Source of the DNA: Lithospermum erythrorhizon
Lineage: Eukaryota > Streptophyta > Magnoliopsida > Boraginales > Boraginaceae
DNA length: 64,000 nt
Reading direction: 5' to 3'
Assembly (NCBI GenBank): GCA_019722365.1
Contig: JADFUC010001160.1
Span: forward strand, 231,695 to 295,694
Part shown: positions 12,199 through 24,445 of the stretch, piece by piece
How the letters are laid out: each line of letters starts with the position of its first letter
How positions within the stretch are numbered: position 1 is the stretch's first letter
The notes under the pieces: model-generated
Seen by the model: the letters and a program-made list of their open reading frames with translations, nothing else
The model's database searches: none
Told to the model about the DNA's origin: nothing
Made by a program: the position numbers and the translations under genes

Positions 12199-12500
12199 TG
12201 ATGTCTAGTGCAAATCAATATGGTATGGTTCCGTTTATCGAAAAATCTGATTTTAGCATGTGGAAACAAAAATTATGTGTATCTTAATTCAACAAAAATA
12301 TTTTAAGGCTATCAGTTACACTTATGTGGATGATAAATTTGTTCTAAGTGATAAGAAATTAGGGATTTTGCATACTTGTGGTCACTTTAGTAGTGATGAT
12401 GCTCCAAATGAGGTGGAGCATGTACCTGTTATTTCCAATGAGGTGGAGAATGATTTGATTGATGAATGCATGTGTTGCCTGGTTCGAATCATTTGATTGT
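12199..12500 (+). pseudogene. copia gag fragment
   Basis: Starts ATGATGTCTAGTGCAAATC and reads MVPFIEKSDFSMWKQKLCVS, the N-terminal copia gag signature (F.G.DFS.WK.KM). A stop after that segment is bypassed by a frameshift, after which IQQKYFKAI continues the family pattern. Nothing beyond about 100 residues matches gag. Confidence 0.65.
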
Positions 12501-12835
12501 TAAAAACTTTACTCAAAATGAGGGAATAGATTATATTGATATTCCTGTTGTCATATGTATGTCATTTTGAGCATGTTCACTTTTTCTTGTCATTGTCTTT
12601 GTGAAAATTTTGATATGAAAAACTTAGTATTGAATGAAAATGCATATGTTGTAAAGTTTTTTAGTAAATTTTCAATCTTTCATTTTATGTCTATGAATAT
12701 GCATGTTGGTACTCCTTGTGTGTTGAGTGTGCCTCATTGGAATGTCATGGAATTTGTGAAAGTGCCAAACCACTCTTGTTTGTCAACTTTGTGTGATATA
12801 TTAACTTAAGGTGTTTGTTAATAGTGATGTGGTTT

Positions 12836-13300
12836 TGTATTTCTGGCATCTTTGTCGAGACTCGAGGACCTTTGTGGTAGAGTTACGTAAACTTAATGGA
12901 CTTGGCGTGTTTAGTGTTCGTGTCTTTGTCGAGGCTCGGGGACACTTTGTGGTAGAGTTACGTCGCTTTTGTGGACTTGACATGCTTAATTAATAAAGTG
13001 TCGTTGTCGAACTCGAGGGACGCTGTGGTAGAGTTACGTCCTTTGTGGAGCAGCGTCTCTTAGTGTTAGGTAATGCTGTTTCCGAACTTCATGAGGACCT
13101 TTATGGTAGAGTTACGTCGCTTTGTGGGTTGGCGTGCTTAGTGTTCGTGTTTTTGTTGCTTGTCCCCAGCTTTCGAGGGACCTTTGTGGTAGAGTTAAAT
13201 CCTTTTTGTGGACTTGGCATCTTAGTGTTCGTGTCTCTGTTGTCGGGCGCTTCGAAGAGCATAGGTAATTGAGTTACGTCACTTTTTGTGGACTTGGCAT
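12836..13300 (+). repeat. tandem array, period about 76 bp, inside the short copia element
   Basis: The marker ggtagagtt (or ggtaattgagtt) recurs at 12876, 12951, 13027, 13105, 13188 and 13264. Each unit holds tttgtggacttggc.tgcttagtgttcgtgtc, a ttgtcgaggctcgagg block and ggtagagttacgtc. Degenerate units (cttggcatgct) continue to about 13450. Confidence 0.85.
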
Positions 13301-13585
13301 GCTACTGTGATCATGTCCCGATCTTTGTGACTTGGCATGCTTTGTGTTAATGGTTGTTTTTGTAGGTGTGCTTGTGGGCATGTTTGGTATTCTTGTCCGT
13401 TTTTGTGATGTGATGTATTGTCCTTTGTGGACTTGACATACTTGGTGTTATTTTCGATCCGTGTGAGTACACTTTGTGTACCTCTTCCGTGCTTATCTTT
13501 TTGACGATTCTGGTAATGGTTTGGTGATGATGAGTTACTCACGATTGGTTAGATGGAAATCATGCATGGGAAGCGAGGTGGAGAT

Positions 13586-13935
13586 TGTTGGAAATATTGA
13601 CCCGATAATGCATGGTAACCATTTGCGATCAATAAAACACACTCTTAACATAGTTCTATATAGTGTGATAGGTTAGTGTGTTAGTTGGGCAGCTTCTACT
13701 TTTGTGTGAGAAAACCGTAGAGCATGCGTTAGAATATTTGTGACTCCACTTCTTCACTACTCCAGGTCCTTTACAATTATGCTTTGAGTGTGAGGTGCTT
13801 AGTCGGGTTTGTAGAAGTTAAGGGTTGGAGTTGCTTAAGGTCAGATTGGTGGGCGCAAGTTTGATAGAGAATCAAGCGAATAGAAAGGCGAGTCAAGCCT
13901 TGAAGCCAACCCAATGATATGCGACCTCAACAACA
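13586..13935 (+). repeat. right LTR of the short copia element
   Basis: Begins TGTTGGAAATATTG after the purine tract and ends CTCAACAACA. The first bases match copia LTR relics near 38950 and 39056. Confidence 0.8.
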
Positions 13936-14171
13936 ATACCATTAAGCTTCATTGACATGGTGAAATTATTTATTAATTTAAACATGATGAATGACTTATT
14001 TAGCTCTATTTCACCCACCAAGTCAAATAATATACCACAAGTTGAAACAACTCTATTAAAGCTTCCAATTTTTCATCATACAAACGAGAGGCACTGTACA
14101 TCCATCTAAAAGGAAGCACTCAGAATTCGGGGACCTCGTATAATTCAAAACTGATAAAATAAGGAGACCTT

Positions 14172-14835
14172 GAGGGTGTTTGGCTAAGCTTTTTTTAGTC
14201 AAAATTAATTTATAAGTTAATTTGGTCAAAATGAAGTGTTTGACTAACATTTTTAATATGTAACTTATAAGTTAAAAATCAACATAAGTTGAAATAAAAA
14301 TATTAGTAAAATTTTATTTTATTTTTTAAGCTTTTTTTATTAAACATAGGTTAGTCGTAGAAGTAATTTCTTGAAATTGCCGCTTGATGTCATTTAACTT
14401 TATATCTTCTTTATCGCTTCGTTTATAATTTTTTAGTTATCCAACTTTTTAACATTTTAATCTTTATTGAAAAGATTAATAAATAAAATAAATATTATAT
14501 TTTTAGTCACAAAATATAAGTTTTATTTATAATTATTTTATTCTTTTCAAATATTAAATTCTTAATTTATTAATATAAATAAAAGATAACAAAAAAGTGA
14601 TATATATAAATCTGATATCATATAAGTCGTTTTATCATTTTTACAATTTATAAATTATTGTTATGTCAAAGCATTATGAAAAAATACAAATTGCCTAAAT
14701 TTATGTTAATGAAACGAGTCAAAATAAATTGTGAAACATAAGTAGCTTCTTATTAATATAGCATAAGTTGCTTATCACTTATAAGTTGATTACTTATAAA
14801 TTAAAAAAAAAAAATAAGCTTAGCCAAACACCCTC
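14172..14835. mobile_element. 664-bp MITE with GAGGGTGTTTGG termini
   Basis: Left end GAGGGTGTTTGGCTAAGCTT and right end AAGCTTAGCCAAACACCCTC are perfect inverted repeats of at least 20 bp. The interior is AT-rich with repeated acttataagtt palindromes and no coding capacity. No clear target duplication was found, so the superfamily (hAT or PIF/Harbinger) is open. Confidence 0.85.
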
Positions 14836-15303
14836 ATTGTCAATTACTTCCTGTGTCTTGTCTTTTTCATTTCTTTTTTAGGAAAGGTGCTTGTTTGATA
14901 TGAATGGCACCTTATGAACTATCAAATCCCAACTTTACCTCCCACATAAAATGGAATCACATAACAGCATATTGGAAAACATACATTTTCATTTGAGTTT
15001 ATAAGTTCCTGAATTAGCATCGTCGGTGAAATATGGTTAGGGGGGGAGCCATTAGCTTGAGAATAATTGAAAATATGGCCTCTTAAAAGTATTGAGGACT
15101 AGTCAAAAAAGATATTCATCATCCTAGTTAAAGTAGTAGAGTACAATTTAAAAAAACTTTGTAACATATTGCAGTCCACATATAAAGATATACCTCAAGA
15201 AGTGGATATCTAAAAGTTCAGGAGAAAATGTAACAGAAGCACTACCGCACTAGAAGAAAACCCATGTAAGAATAATGGTCCATGATATCAGCAAACAAAA
15301 ACA
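14836..15303. other. RHON1 3' flank
   Basis: Non-coding. On the minus strand the part nearest 15303 must contain the RHON1 3'UTR and poly(A) site; I could not place the cleavage site. Confidence 0.4.
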
Positions 15304-17476
15304 TTAATGTCCCCCAAGCAATTCAATAAGCTCTTGTTTCTTCAACTTCGAGAACCCTTTCAAACCGCGCGACTTAGCAAGTGCCTTCAGTTCAGGTAGT
15401 TTCATTTCACTCAAGCCGTCAGAGTCATCCTCCACAACTTCTTTATCCTCATCCGGCTCGTGTGTTTCCTCACTCTCATCTTCTGACATCTCAGCATACA
15501 CATCATCATCGGAAAAGATTTGTTCTGTATCGGATTCAGACTCCGGGTCAAGTTCTGGAACATCCGCACGTTCAGACTTTAGACCTTCATAATCTGAATC
15601 AATTTGTTCAACAGAGTCAACAGTCTCTTCCACAGCTGGTTGAGCCTTTACTTGTCTGATTGGTGATCTTCGCTGGAAAACTGATCTGGGTCGGCTAGTG
15701 ACAGGAGGAGTTTCACTATTTTGTTGCTGCTGCTGCTTCACGACACGTTTTGAGCCAAAAGGACTAAAACTTTTGTCTTCATTGAAGAGGACACTTGGCT
15801 CAGCCGGCTCCTGAAGGAAATCCTTAGTGATGCTGCTATCATTGCTCTTCTTTCCCTGTTGAACTGAATGCTTCTTAAGAAGCTTCAGAAGGGAATCAAC
15901 TGTCTCATTCTCCTTACCTTTTCCACGTCCTTCCTCAACTTTTTTCTCTTCTTTCATTGCTGCTCTTTCTCTAAGTTGTGCTTGTACCTTCCTGAACAAT
16001 TCAACTATCTCCTTTTCCCGCGGACCTGGAGTTGCAGTAGCCTGGAATTTTGGTGAACCAGAGCCAGTATGCACCGGCCCATTTTTTGAGGGAAACATCT
16101 CAGAGTCTTCAAGATTACCAAAACTATCTCTATCCTCGTATTGCCGATTCCTATCCCTGCTCCTGGAGAATACCTTCCTGTTTTGTTTTGAGAAATCTGG
16201 GTTTCTCTGAGGACCACTGGAACTTGCATTGCAAACATACGATGTACTCCTAGCAGCACACGTAAGTGTCAAAATATTTAGCATCTGACAGTATTTATGA
16301 TCACTGTGAGAAGAACATGATGATGCAATTATGGATCTTCCAGGAACTCCAGAGCGCGGCAGGCCTCTGCCATCTGGTGGTCCATATCCTAAGACAGAAC
16401 ATAAAAGTTTGTAAAAGTTCAAAAATTCAGCCTCTCACACATAAGAATGATATTTTTTTGTAAAAATCTGTTTCTCCGGAAAGCATATTATGGCATGAAG
16501 AAAAAAAAGTGCTAGAAATTTCTTGGAAGTCAGAAGGGCCAAAGGCCAATAGATGAATCTTTGTGTAGTGGCCAGTGGTCTCCACACCAAGACGAAAACT
16601 GGAAGTATGTATAAACATAAACAACATCGATATCTTTCAATTAAGTTGAACCTAAGAATATCAACTAAATGTGAAAGAATCCCAGCAAAAAACTTTCAAT
16701 AAAAAAGAAAAACCTCCAATGGCGGACAGGTTTACATCCTCTACAACGAGATGCAGTTTTTAAATGTGGGCATGATGAGGTATCTATTCACGGGTATATG
16801 AAACTTAACTGGATTGACCATGATGATAAATTTAAGCTAAAGCAACAAACCCCAGAAGAAAACACCATATCAAACACATAAAAAACATACCACAATATAT
16901 AAAAACAAACCCAAATCCACCAAATAAATACTTAAATACCCACCAAACATATATTACTATCATGTAACATTGCATAAAAAATGCAAGAATATGGGCTCAA
17001 ATTGCCAATAAGTGGTTACATATGGTTGTATCAGCAAAAGCTACAAACTTTAAGCAAACTACAAAGTATCAGATATCAGATAGCAAATAAAAACTAAAAT
17101 AACCAAACCCCAGAAGAACACCATATCAAACACTATCAAGAACATTACAAAAATACAAACAGACCACAACATACAAAAATAAAACGAAATTCACCAAGCA
17201 CTGCACGGGTATGAAGTTAGTGGAACCACCACCAACTTACTTGACTGACGTGGTTTGCAGCATATTGCATCATCACGATGTTGACTCGTGCACACTCGAA
17301 GAGTAGTGGCTGCGACCCGTTAAAAAAAAACCAAATTCACCAACTAAATACTTAAATGCCCACAAACCATACATTAATATAATGTAATCTTGCAAAAAAA
17401 TGAAATAAAAAATCTTTACAAATGGGTTTTGCTTACCAGGAACATTGTTGGTGATGAAATGAAAAGCCCTTGCCAT
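15304..17476 (-). CDS. RHON1: Rho-N domain protein RHON1, chloroplast
   Basis: RHON1 is a plastid RNA-binding partner of RNase E in rRNA and mRNA processing. Coding exons on the minus strand: 17437-17476 (MARAFHFITNNVP plus one base, donor GTAAGC) and 15304-16388 (acceptor TTAG), joined in frame to 374 aa. A predicted 69-nt cassette exon at 17241-17309 would raise this to 397 aa without changing frame. Recognised from SGPQRNPDFSKQNRKVFSR, the strongly conserved GPREKEIVELFRKVQAQLRE, an acidic C-terminal half and the terminal Rho-N fold (SEMKLPELKALAKSRGLKG then LKKQELIELLGG). The N terminus is consistent with a transit peptide. The next gene on the same strand is the S26-like gene at 19.6-22.1 kb; I recall the same neighbour pair in Arabidopsis. 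Confidence 0.9.
17197..17332 (+). mobile_element. 136-bp retroposon-like insertion in RHON1 intron 1
   Basis: The segment is bracketed by direct repeats aaattcacca (17187-17196 and 17333-17342), ends in an A9 tract (17322-17330), and is absent from the two duplicated copies of this intron near 24300 and 28520, which show one uninterrupted (a)aattcacca-type site. Poly(A) plus target duplication is the mark of reverse-transcribed insertion. It lies antisense to RHON1 and contains the whole predicted cassette exon. I did not recognise the source RNA. Confidence 0.6.
17241..17309 (-). CDS. RHON1: candidate cassette exon of RHON1 (69 nt)
   Basis: On the RHON1 strand: T9 tract, then acceptor GGGTCGCAG, 69 nt without stop, then donor GTAAGT (17235-17240). 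It fits the phase of both neighbours (G|CC...A|GA) and would add ATTLRVCTSQHRDDAICCKP plus QSR in place of the junction Gly. RHON1 proteins as I remember them pass directly from VPG/VSG to YGP, so this exon is probably not ancestral. Use in mRNA is unproven. Confidence 0.4.
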
Positions 17477-19440
17477 TAATATGGTTTTTGTTGGTACTAA
17501 TTATTCCTAGTTTTGCATATCTGTATAGGGTTTAATTGTTTGTATTTTTATATAATAGTTGTCCACCAAATGTGACAAGATTTTGGGAAGGGTTTTAGAG
17601 GGCGGCAGTTTGATAGGGTGGGGGGAAGGATTCTATGTACAGATTTATTTGGGGCTAAATTATAATTAATGTATTAAAATGAATTTGGGCATGTTTGTAA
17701 TTTCATGTAATATTTGCTAATTGCTGGTAGAGATCTAAATTCTAAAGGAGCCGAGTCGAACACGAGGTAAAGATTTTTGGTTCGGCTCGATCACTAAACA
17801 AGGTTTAGGCTGGGCTCGACTTGGAGAGCTTTCATCAAGTCGTCGGTAGAGGCCAGACCTCGCGGTGAGGTAGGTGAGCGCTCGATTTAATTTGACTGCG
17901 ATGCGCTCTAATTGTTTTATATGCATTAAAATGGCAGCTTGACGAAATTGCTAATTGTAGAAACAAAGCGACAAAACAACTACAAAATATCGAACAAATG
18001 GCGATGAAAGCCAAAGCAGGGGAGAAGAGCCCAAGAAGCTTCCATTTCCCCGAACTATCCCGATGGGCGATGGTAGGCGGCGGATTGTAGGATGGCCAGG
18101 ATTTGGAGATTTTACTGCAAAAAGAGAAACAAATCAAATAAAAATCATTAAATTACAAATCGATACATACCAAAAGAAAATTACATTACAACTAAAACAC
18201 AAATATCCCTACAAAGCAATACTCGGCGCTTTGCCTCCAGTCCCAAAATGCACTTCCCAAAAACAGCGAGGGGGCAAGGTGGTGAAGCCATTTAATAAAT
18301 ATAGACAACCAGGTAGCTTGCACGTGCCACCGACAACCCATGTCGAGGACATACATTTTCATCTTGGAGTGAACACCGACGTTGAGGAATAATTACATCA
18401 GTAAAGTAATCCTCAATAGAAAGATATCGATTGAAGGAAATACCAATCTTATTTCATAAAAGAGAAAATTATTACACATGAAAGTATAAAGAAAATAAAA
18501 ATGTTAGATTAACAATTTGGAGGTGCTATTATTTGAACATCGAAACAATTAGTTTTTCAATTTTACCCCTAACATAAATAAAAAAATCTTGCTCGTATTT
18601 TGGAACGATACATACAAAAAATAGTGGTTCATTTTTATCCATTCATATTCATTGATCGAACTAATGAAATGACCATCGAAATAAGGTTTTTTTTTTTTCT
18701 ACGCTCTTTTTTATTAAAATAAAATTGATACAAATCATTCGAATGGGGATTAAAGGCCCCAAATGTAGTAAGGTTTGTTAATATAAAGCGGGGATTCCTC
18801 GGGCCCCAAGCGTATTAAGGTTTGTTGATATAAACCATCGAAATAAGGTTTGTTGATATAAAGCAGGGTAAAAATTGAAAAATAAATCTTCATCATTCTA
18901 GGTATTTAGTCTTGAATCTTGATCATTTCATATTTACAGTTTATCATTTTTAATTAATTTTAGCAAATGATAAATAATTTTTTTCATTTAAAAAATTATT
19001 AATTGTAACCAATAAATAATTCTAATTTGAAAAAAATGAATAATATTTTTTAGTTAATTTTTTTATTTACTTCCAATATCAATTAAATAAATTTAAATTT
19101 ATCATAAATTAATATATTCATTTTTAATAATTAAATACGATTATATATAAATATGTATATATATGGAATTATACAAAAGTAATCTTAATATGAATTATGA
19201 AACATAATAAAGTATAAAAGACATGAGGGTATAAGAGTATTGAGCAAGTCAAAATGGGTCAAAAGTCACCACGAAAATGATAATAAAAAATTCGCTGAAT
19301 TGATTGATATTTATGATAAAATTCAGTGACCCATATATCGTTCATCCTAAAATCAAATAACAAACGAAAATGTATAGAAGATCGATTTTTTCCTAAGGAA
19401 ACTTTGAACCATATGTACCACTAAACTCAAATAACAACGA
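17477..19440. other. region between RHON1 and S26-like copy A
   Basis: About 2 kb that is absent (reduced to 100-190 bp) at the same place in copies B and C. It must hold the RHON1 promoter and leader. A T-rich acceptor-like site and pyrimidine-rich segment near 17950-18115 (minus strand) could be a RHON1 leader exon, but this is not proven. A motif taaggtttgttgatataaa is repeated about three times at 18760-18870. No gene recognised. Confidence 0.4.
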
Positions 19441-19583
19441 AAATGAATAGTAAGATCGAGTTTTTTTTTTCCAAGGCATCAATCCAGAAGAAATGCCCCC
19501 AACCCCAACAACAGGCCTTGAAACTTATTATTCCACTGGACACAGAGTTGAAAGGAGGTCCATCTCGAGTATGTGTGGTAGGA

Positions 19584-22067
19584 CTATTCCTTGTGATTTT
19601 CGTGATTTACATACATCTCATAGACATCCAACTCGACCTCCAGCACAGGCCTATCTTTCAGCTTACTTTCCACACTGCCAACATGCAATGAAGGTTTAGT
19701 CACTACCAACTCCTGATCATGCAAAAGAAATGTTTTCATATCATATTAACGAGCAACATGCTAACCTGTTGTTAATGGTGCCATGATCAACGGCGTTTTT
19801 CAGACAATATATTACCCTGCCCACAATGCTTGACATAGAAACGGGCCCAAAATCCCGGCTATCATATGCATCCTGCAATAAAGATTACATAAACCGAGCT
19901 GAGCATCGAGGATAATCACAATTGAAGCTATTTAGTTGGACATAAATTTCATGGATGTTTCTTGCACCAGAATACCAGACTGCTGCTGACGAATACATTG
20001 AGATGAAACAATAAGGCAATCAAAGATAATTACCTCAGGCTTTATGCTTTCATTGTCTGCCAATATCCAGCACTCATCTTTCTCAAGATCAAAAGGTGCT
20101 TCTTTGTAACATGTAGATATCATCATATCTCCTTCAACGGCAGCCAGCCTCCTAACAAGAAAATTTCCAGATTCTATAGGGTCCTTAAAGAGCAGAACAT
20201 CTCCAATAACCACTCGCCTGTCAGAATTGAGTGATTCAATTAGTATTTGAAAAATAGGTGACGCTCTCCAAGTACTGAAACTCAATTTTAGAGAAGTTTG
20301 TTGGGTCAACAAATGAATCAAACTAACGAACACAGGAATTTTAAGCAAGAAAGTGATATATATTTATACGTCTGGTCCAAGTTATCTCTACATAATTTCA
20401 ATCTAACGTATTAAGTTGCCTGAACTCGCTTAGAATCTGCTGTTGGTATTTTCCTGACCAGAAGAGAGCTAGGTTCAGGAAATATTGCTGGAACCATTTC
20501 CTCACCTTTTTTATTCCAATGTGTGAATGTCAGTGTCCCCTGGAAGAAGTTTTTCCATAGGACATCACTCTTTTGTTTGTCAGTAATTATACCTTCCTGG
20601 TAACTCTGCAAGGCAGTACACGAAAAGCTAATTAATCATTGAGAATAATCAGAATTAATTGAAACTTCCAACTAGAAATAATGTAATACAGCAAAAAGAA
20701 ACCCGACTCCTTTCCAGTATATAAATACTTAAAACACACTCGAGTCGGAAAAGAAATTGCAACATAACCATGTGACCGCAAATAACAAGGATATTTCTCA
20801 AGTCTCAACCTCTACTGGAAGGGAAATAATAAGAATGTCTATGCCATCTCAAGAAAGGTGTATGGTTCAGAAACTAAACAATATGTAGGTCTTAACAAAG
20901 TGAACAACATTATAAATTCACTATCAGAAAGAATGTCAACACTATGTTCACTGCCATATGATAGATACAAGATTAACTATGAACGAGTGCATACTTCATT
21001 GACTGAAATCACAGAAGAGGACAAGGGTAATTCAGGATAGCACTACCAATGGTATGACACTATGATCAATAATCTAAGAAGCATATAATCAAATCAAACA
21101 ACGGGACATATTTTAGCCTACATCAAGAATTACACACAAGAAAATGTAAAAGATCAGCATTTTCACACTGATCAGTACATAATTCATCAAACCCAAGATT
21201 CAAGAACTCCATGAACTGAATACCAATCCCTTATATCCAACAAAAAGGTAACAAATCAAAATCAAACACTGAACCATCTACTACGATTTAACAACATCGA
21301 AACTTACACAAGAAATGTAATAAATGAAGCATTTTTAACTAAGCAACACATAATCCACCAATTACACCAAACCCAATACACAACAAAGCCATCTGCTCAA
21401 ACCCCACTTCCTAAAATCCATCAAAACAATGAAAAAATGCACAACAAATCCCACATTTATGGGTAAAAATAAACAACAGGAACTATAAATATATAATCAA
21501 GAATATGCTAAAAACCCAATTCCAGAAATCCATCAAACAACACAAAATGGACTAAACCCCCCACATTTATGCGTAAAAACAAAGAACAAGAATTATAATA
21601 CAACTCCTAAAATCCATCAAAACAACACAAAATGGACTAAACCCCCCACATTTATGCGTAAAAACAAAGAACAAGAATTATAAATACAACTCCTAAAATC
21701 CATCAAAACAACACCAAATGGAAAAAAATCCACATTATGCGTAGATATAAACAACAAGAACTATAAACATAAAAAGAATACATTAAAACCCAAATTTCTA
21801 AAATTCATCAAAACAACACAAAATGGTAAAAAAATCCCCCACATTTATGCATTAAACAAAGCTCAAGAAACATAAATACATAATCAAAACAACACAAAAT
21901 GGACAAAAAAATAACACATTTATGCGTAAAAACAAAGAACAAGAAGTATAAATATATAATGAAGAATATGTGAAAAATGGAAGGAAAAAGAGGACCTTGT
22001 TGCTCACTGAGACGGCGTGATCAAGTTTCTGATATACGTATCGAAACCAAGTGCGAGCAGTCACCAT
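19584..22067 (-). CDS. S26 signal-peptidase-like protein, copy A
   Basis: Resembles the plant S24/S26 family (mitochondrial inner-membrane-protease-like, At2g31140/At1g06200 type). Five exons on the minus strand: 21996-22067, 20430-20605, 20034-20217, 19766-19872, 19584-19674; joined frame 209 aa. Marker segments: TWFRYVYQKLDHAV (exon 1), VWKNFFQGTLTFTHWNKKGEEM-type block (exon 2), FLVRRLAAVEGD and CWILADNES (exon 3), SRDFGPVSMSSIVGRVIYCL (exon 4), acidic tail LEVELDVYEM (exon 5). In active S26 proteases the second-exon motif is G-[DESP]-S-M and the third-exon motif K-R; here they are GEEM and RR, so both catalytic residues are missing. Intron 2 starts with GC (20428-20429), not GT. Copy A is the most divergent of three tandem copies. 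Cleavage activity is therefore unlikely; role unknown. Confidence 0.8.
21435..21985. repeat. minisatellite in intron 1 of copy A
   Basis: About six imperfect units of roughly 75-115 bp, each with cacatttatgcgtaaaaaca, aagaacaagaa.tataaata and ccatcaaaacaacacaaaatgg. Copies B (near 26850-27000) and C (near 31060-31150) have only one or two units. Confidence 0.8.
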
Positions 22068-22079
22068 TTCTGGCGGGGT

Positions 22080-23940
22080 GGAAAGGGTGGGGGGGTAAGT
22101 GGGTGGGGTGGGGGGGCAGATTTCCGATAGGAAAAGAGAGGACTCACCGGACTTGAGATTTTAGTATTCAAATTGTATAACAGACTTAAACCGTTCAACT
22201 ACTTTTTATGAGTTTTTTTGTGCGGGTCCAACTATATATATATCTTTGCTCCTTAGTAAGTAAGATTTACATAGAGTTACATTTGTGGATTAGTCGAAAT
22301 AATTTTGAAAAATATAATGACATGTAATTTTAATTCGATCGCCAGTATTGTTTGTGAATTTATAGTGCAATTGACTAATTTAAATATATATATATAATAT
22401 ATGAAAAAAACAAAAAAAGCACGTTCGCGTATGACTAGTGAGTAGAAATAATGAAAAGAAGAAAAAATACGAATTATTAATTTAACCTTTTGTCACGAGT
22501 CGTTGCTGGGGCAACAATATTATCTTAAAGAGTTTATTAAATGTCTAGAATTGGCAAAATATATATATATGCATTAGTTATTATAAAGCGGACAACGTGT
22601 GCTAGGCCGAAGTGAGTAGAAATGAGCAATTATTAATTTAGCAACATTTTATCACGAAATCGGGATGGGCCGAAATATTATCTTAAAAATTTATTAAATA
22701 ATCGAGTATTAATTTATCGAGTTTCTATTGTAGTGGATAATTGAAAAAATGGAAAAAGGTGATCCGGCGACGCTCGTATTGTACGCTTGCAGCGTTTCTC
22801 TTTGATATCTCGAGAAGTTACAATTTTGTGCCACAACCGTCGCGCGGCACATAAAGAGATCACTATGCATTGGAATACCACGGAGGAGTTAATTGGATGT
22901 CTTTGGTGATCGAGAGCAATTCTTGCATAGATTTCAATCTGAGATTTCTTTCGTTATGAAAGTGATACATGACCGTTAAAGAAGCGAAGGTATTGATCAC
23001 CGCGTTTTAGTTAACTGTCAGTTGAGTTATGTCCAGGACTTGTGCGACAAACTATTGACATTATCACACGTATTTTCATTGTTTCTAAAAGATAATTTAG
23101 AAAAGAAATAAGTATATATCATGATATTTGAGTAGTGTCATGAAATTGTAATAAATGATCAATACTCTATACCCATAAAAAAACATAAAAAAAATTTGGG
23201 ACATGAAATAAGTATCGTCTTTTTTAAAGTTCAAAATCTAGCAATTAAGGTTTAAATATTGTCTAATGATATAGCCAGAGTAGTTTTCACAAATCTAGAA
23301 TAATATTTGCTTAAAAGACAATATTATCCTTAACTGATTTTGTCAAATTTCGACAAATATTGTCTAAATTTTTGTGTGTGTTTAATATTCAAACAATAGA
23401 TCTATTTAATGTGAAACGAAACATAATCATCTAGTTATAATACCACACTTAATTTAGTAAGAATAAGATTATCCTTTAAACAAATATTGTTCTAGATTTA
23501 TGAAAACTGCTCTCGCTATATCATTAGCCTTAAAAAATTTCACATTTAGTTTCATGGACAAAGATTAAGCAAAGTTTCTACGATTTTGATTTAGCATTAA
23601 AGAAAACATTTATTTGAATCAAATTTATCAAATTAATAATAGTAAAATATATGACAATCTTTTAGAAGCGGAGGTTTGTATTTAACACATTAAAAATTAT
23701 TTAACACATATTTAACACATTAAAAATTATTTGAGTTCAAAAATTGAAAATAGTCAACTCATTAAAATTAAAATGTGACAATCTTTTAGGGACGGAGGAA
23801 AAACTATTTTACACCTGATATTCCCCTATTCGAAGGAAGTTTAATTAGGAAAAAATAGTCAAAATTTTATTAGACACACATTTATAAGCAAATATTATTC
23901 TGAATGTGTGAAAACTGTTCATGGCTATATCATTAGACAT
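22080..23940. other. spacer upstream of S26-like copy A
   Basis: Contains the copy A promoter region (a G-rich tract ggtgggggggtaagtggg at about 22086 lies just upstream of the start codon), (TA)n runs near 22386 and 22560, and MITE remnants. A segment ending agggacggagg near 23795 resembles a Stowaway end. No gene seen. Confidence 0.4.
23263..23527. mobile_element. MITE with CTAATGATATAGC termini
   Basis: Left end ctaatgatatagccagag and right end ctctcgctatatcattag are inverted repeats; similarity extends about 65 bp inward (ttttca.aaatctaga..aatatttg). A further right-type end, ggctatatcattag, lies at 23921-23935, suggesting a second partial copy. Target duplication unclear; no coding capacity. 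Confidence 0.65.
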
Positions 23941-24214
23941 TTTTTAAGAATAAAGGTAGTACTTTCATTACTAAGAACACATTATTTGGGTGTGTTTATA
24001 AAAACTCAGAATTGGATTGAGGACGTGAGGTGCTCGCTATACACATATCCAACTAGTACTTATAAAGGGTATAATTCTACTTTCATTTTAATTCAACTAG
24101 AATCATATAACCAATCTCCACAAATATTAAAAAACATAAAATAACTTAAATGTCCCTGCTTTATATTTATATGAGAGGTATGATCAAATATGATAGTTAT
24201 AGAGGATCCAATAA

Positions 24215-24445
24215 TATATAACTAGGTAAGCAAGAACACCATATCAAACACATATCAAGAACATTAGAAAAATACAAACAGACCACAACATATATAAACA
24301 AACCCAAATTTACCAAATAAATATATAAATGCCCACAAATCATATATTACCATAATGTAATCTTGCAGAAAATGAAATAAAAAATCTTTATAAATGGGTT
24401 TTGCTTACCAGCAACATTGTTAGTACTACTACAATTTATTCCTAG
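24215..24445 (-). pseudogene. duplicated RHON1 5' fragment, copy B
   Basis: Homologous to RHON1 intron 1 plus the exon 1 donor (gggttttgcttaccag). The exon is reduced to the codons around NNV; the start codon and most of exon 1 are deleted. It lacks the 136-bp insertion present in the true RHON1 intron. It marks the left end of tandem unit B. Confidence 0.75.

Larger units (their letters stand above)
11377..13935 (+). mobile_element. non-autonomous copia-type LTR element
   Basis: Two LTRs of about 350 bp (11377-11722 and 13586-13935) flank a 1.86-kb interior with an initiator-Met PBS, a gag fragment, no recognisable pol, and a 76-bp tandem array. Flanks read gtacc (11372-11376) and atacc (13936-13940), a 5-bp target duplication with one mismatch. 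The purine tract gaggtggagat precedes the right LTR. Mobilisation would require enzymes from another copia element. Confidence 0.8.

Noticed and set aside
16005..16259. Frames antisense or shifted within RHON1, including a 92-codon plus-strand frame at 15381-15659
   Set aside because: They are shadows of the acidic, repetitive RHON1 coding sequence.
17835..18137. 100-codon minus-strand frame with a hydrophobic segment upstream of RHON1
   Set aside because: No family resemblance, it overlaps a pyrimidine-rich acceptor-like stretch, and it is absent from the duplicated units; more likely leader or chance.
19700..19766. Exon 4 to exon 5 joining at CATGATCAG|GAG in the S26-like genes
   Set aside because: It gives a 53-bp intron and an immediate stop in all three copies; the acceptor TTGGCAG about 40 bp on keeps frame in all three.
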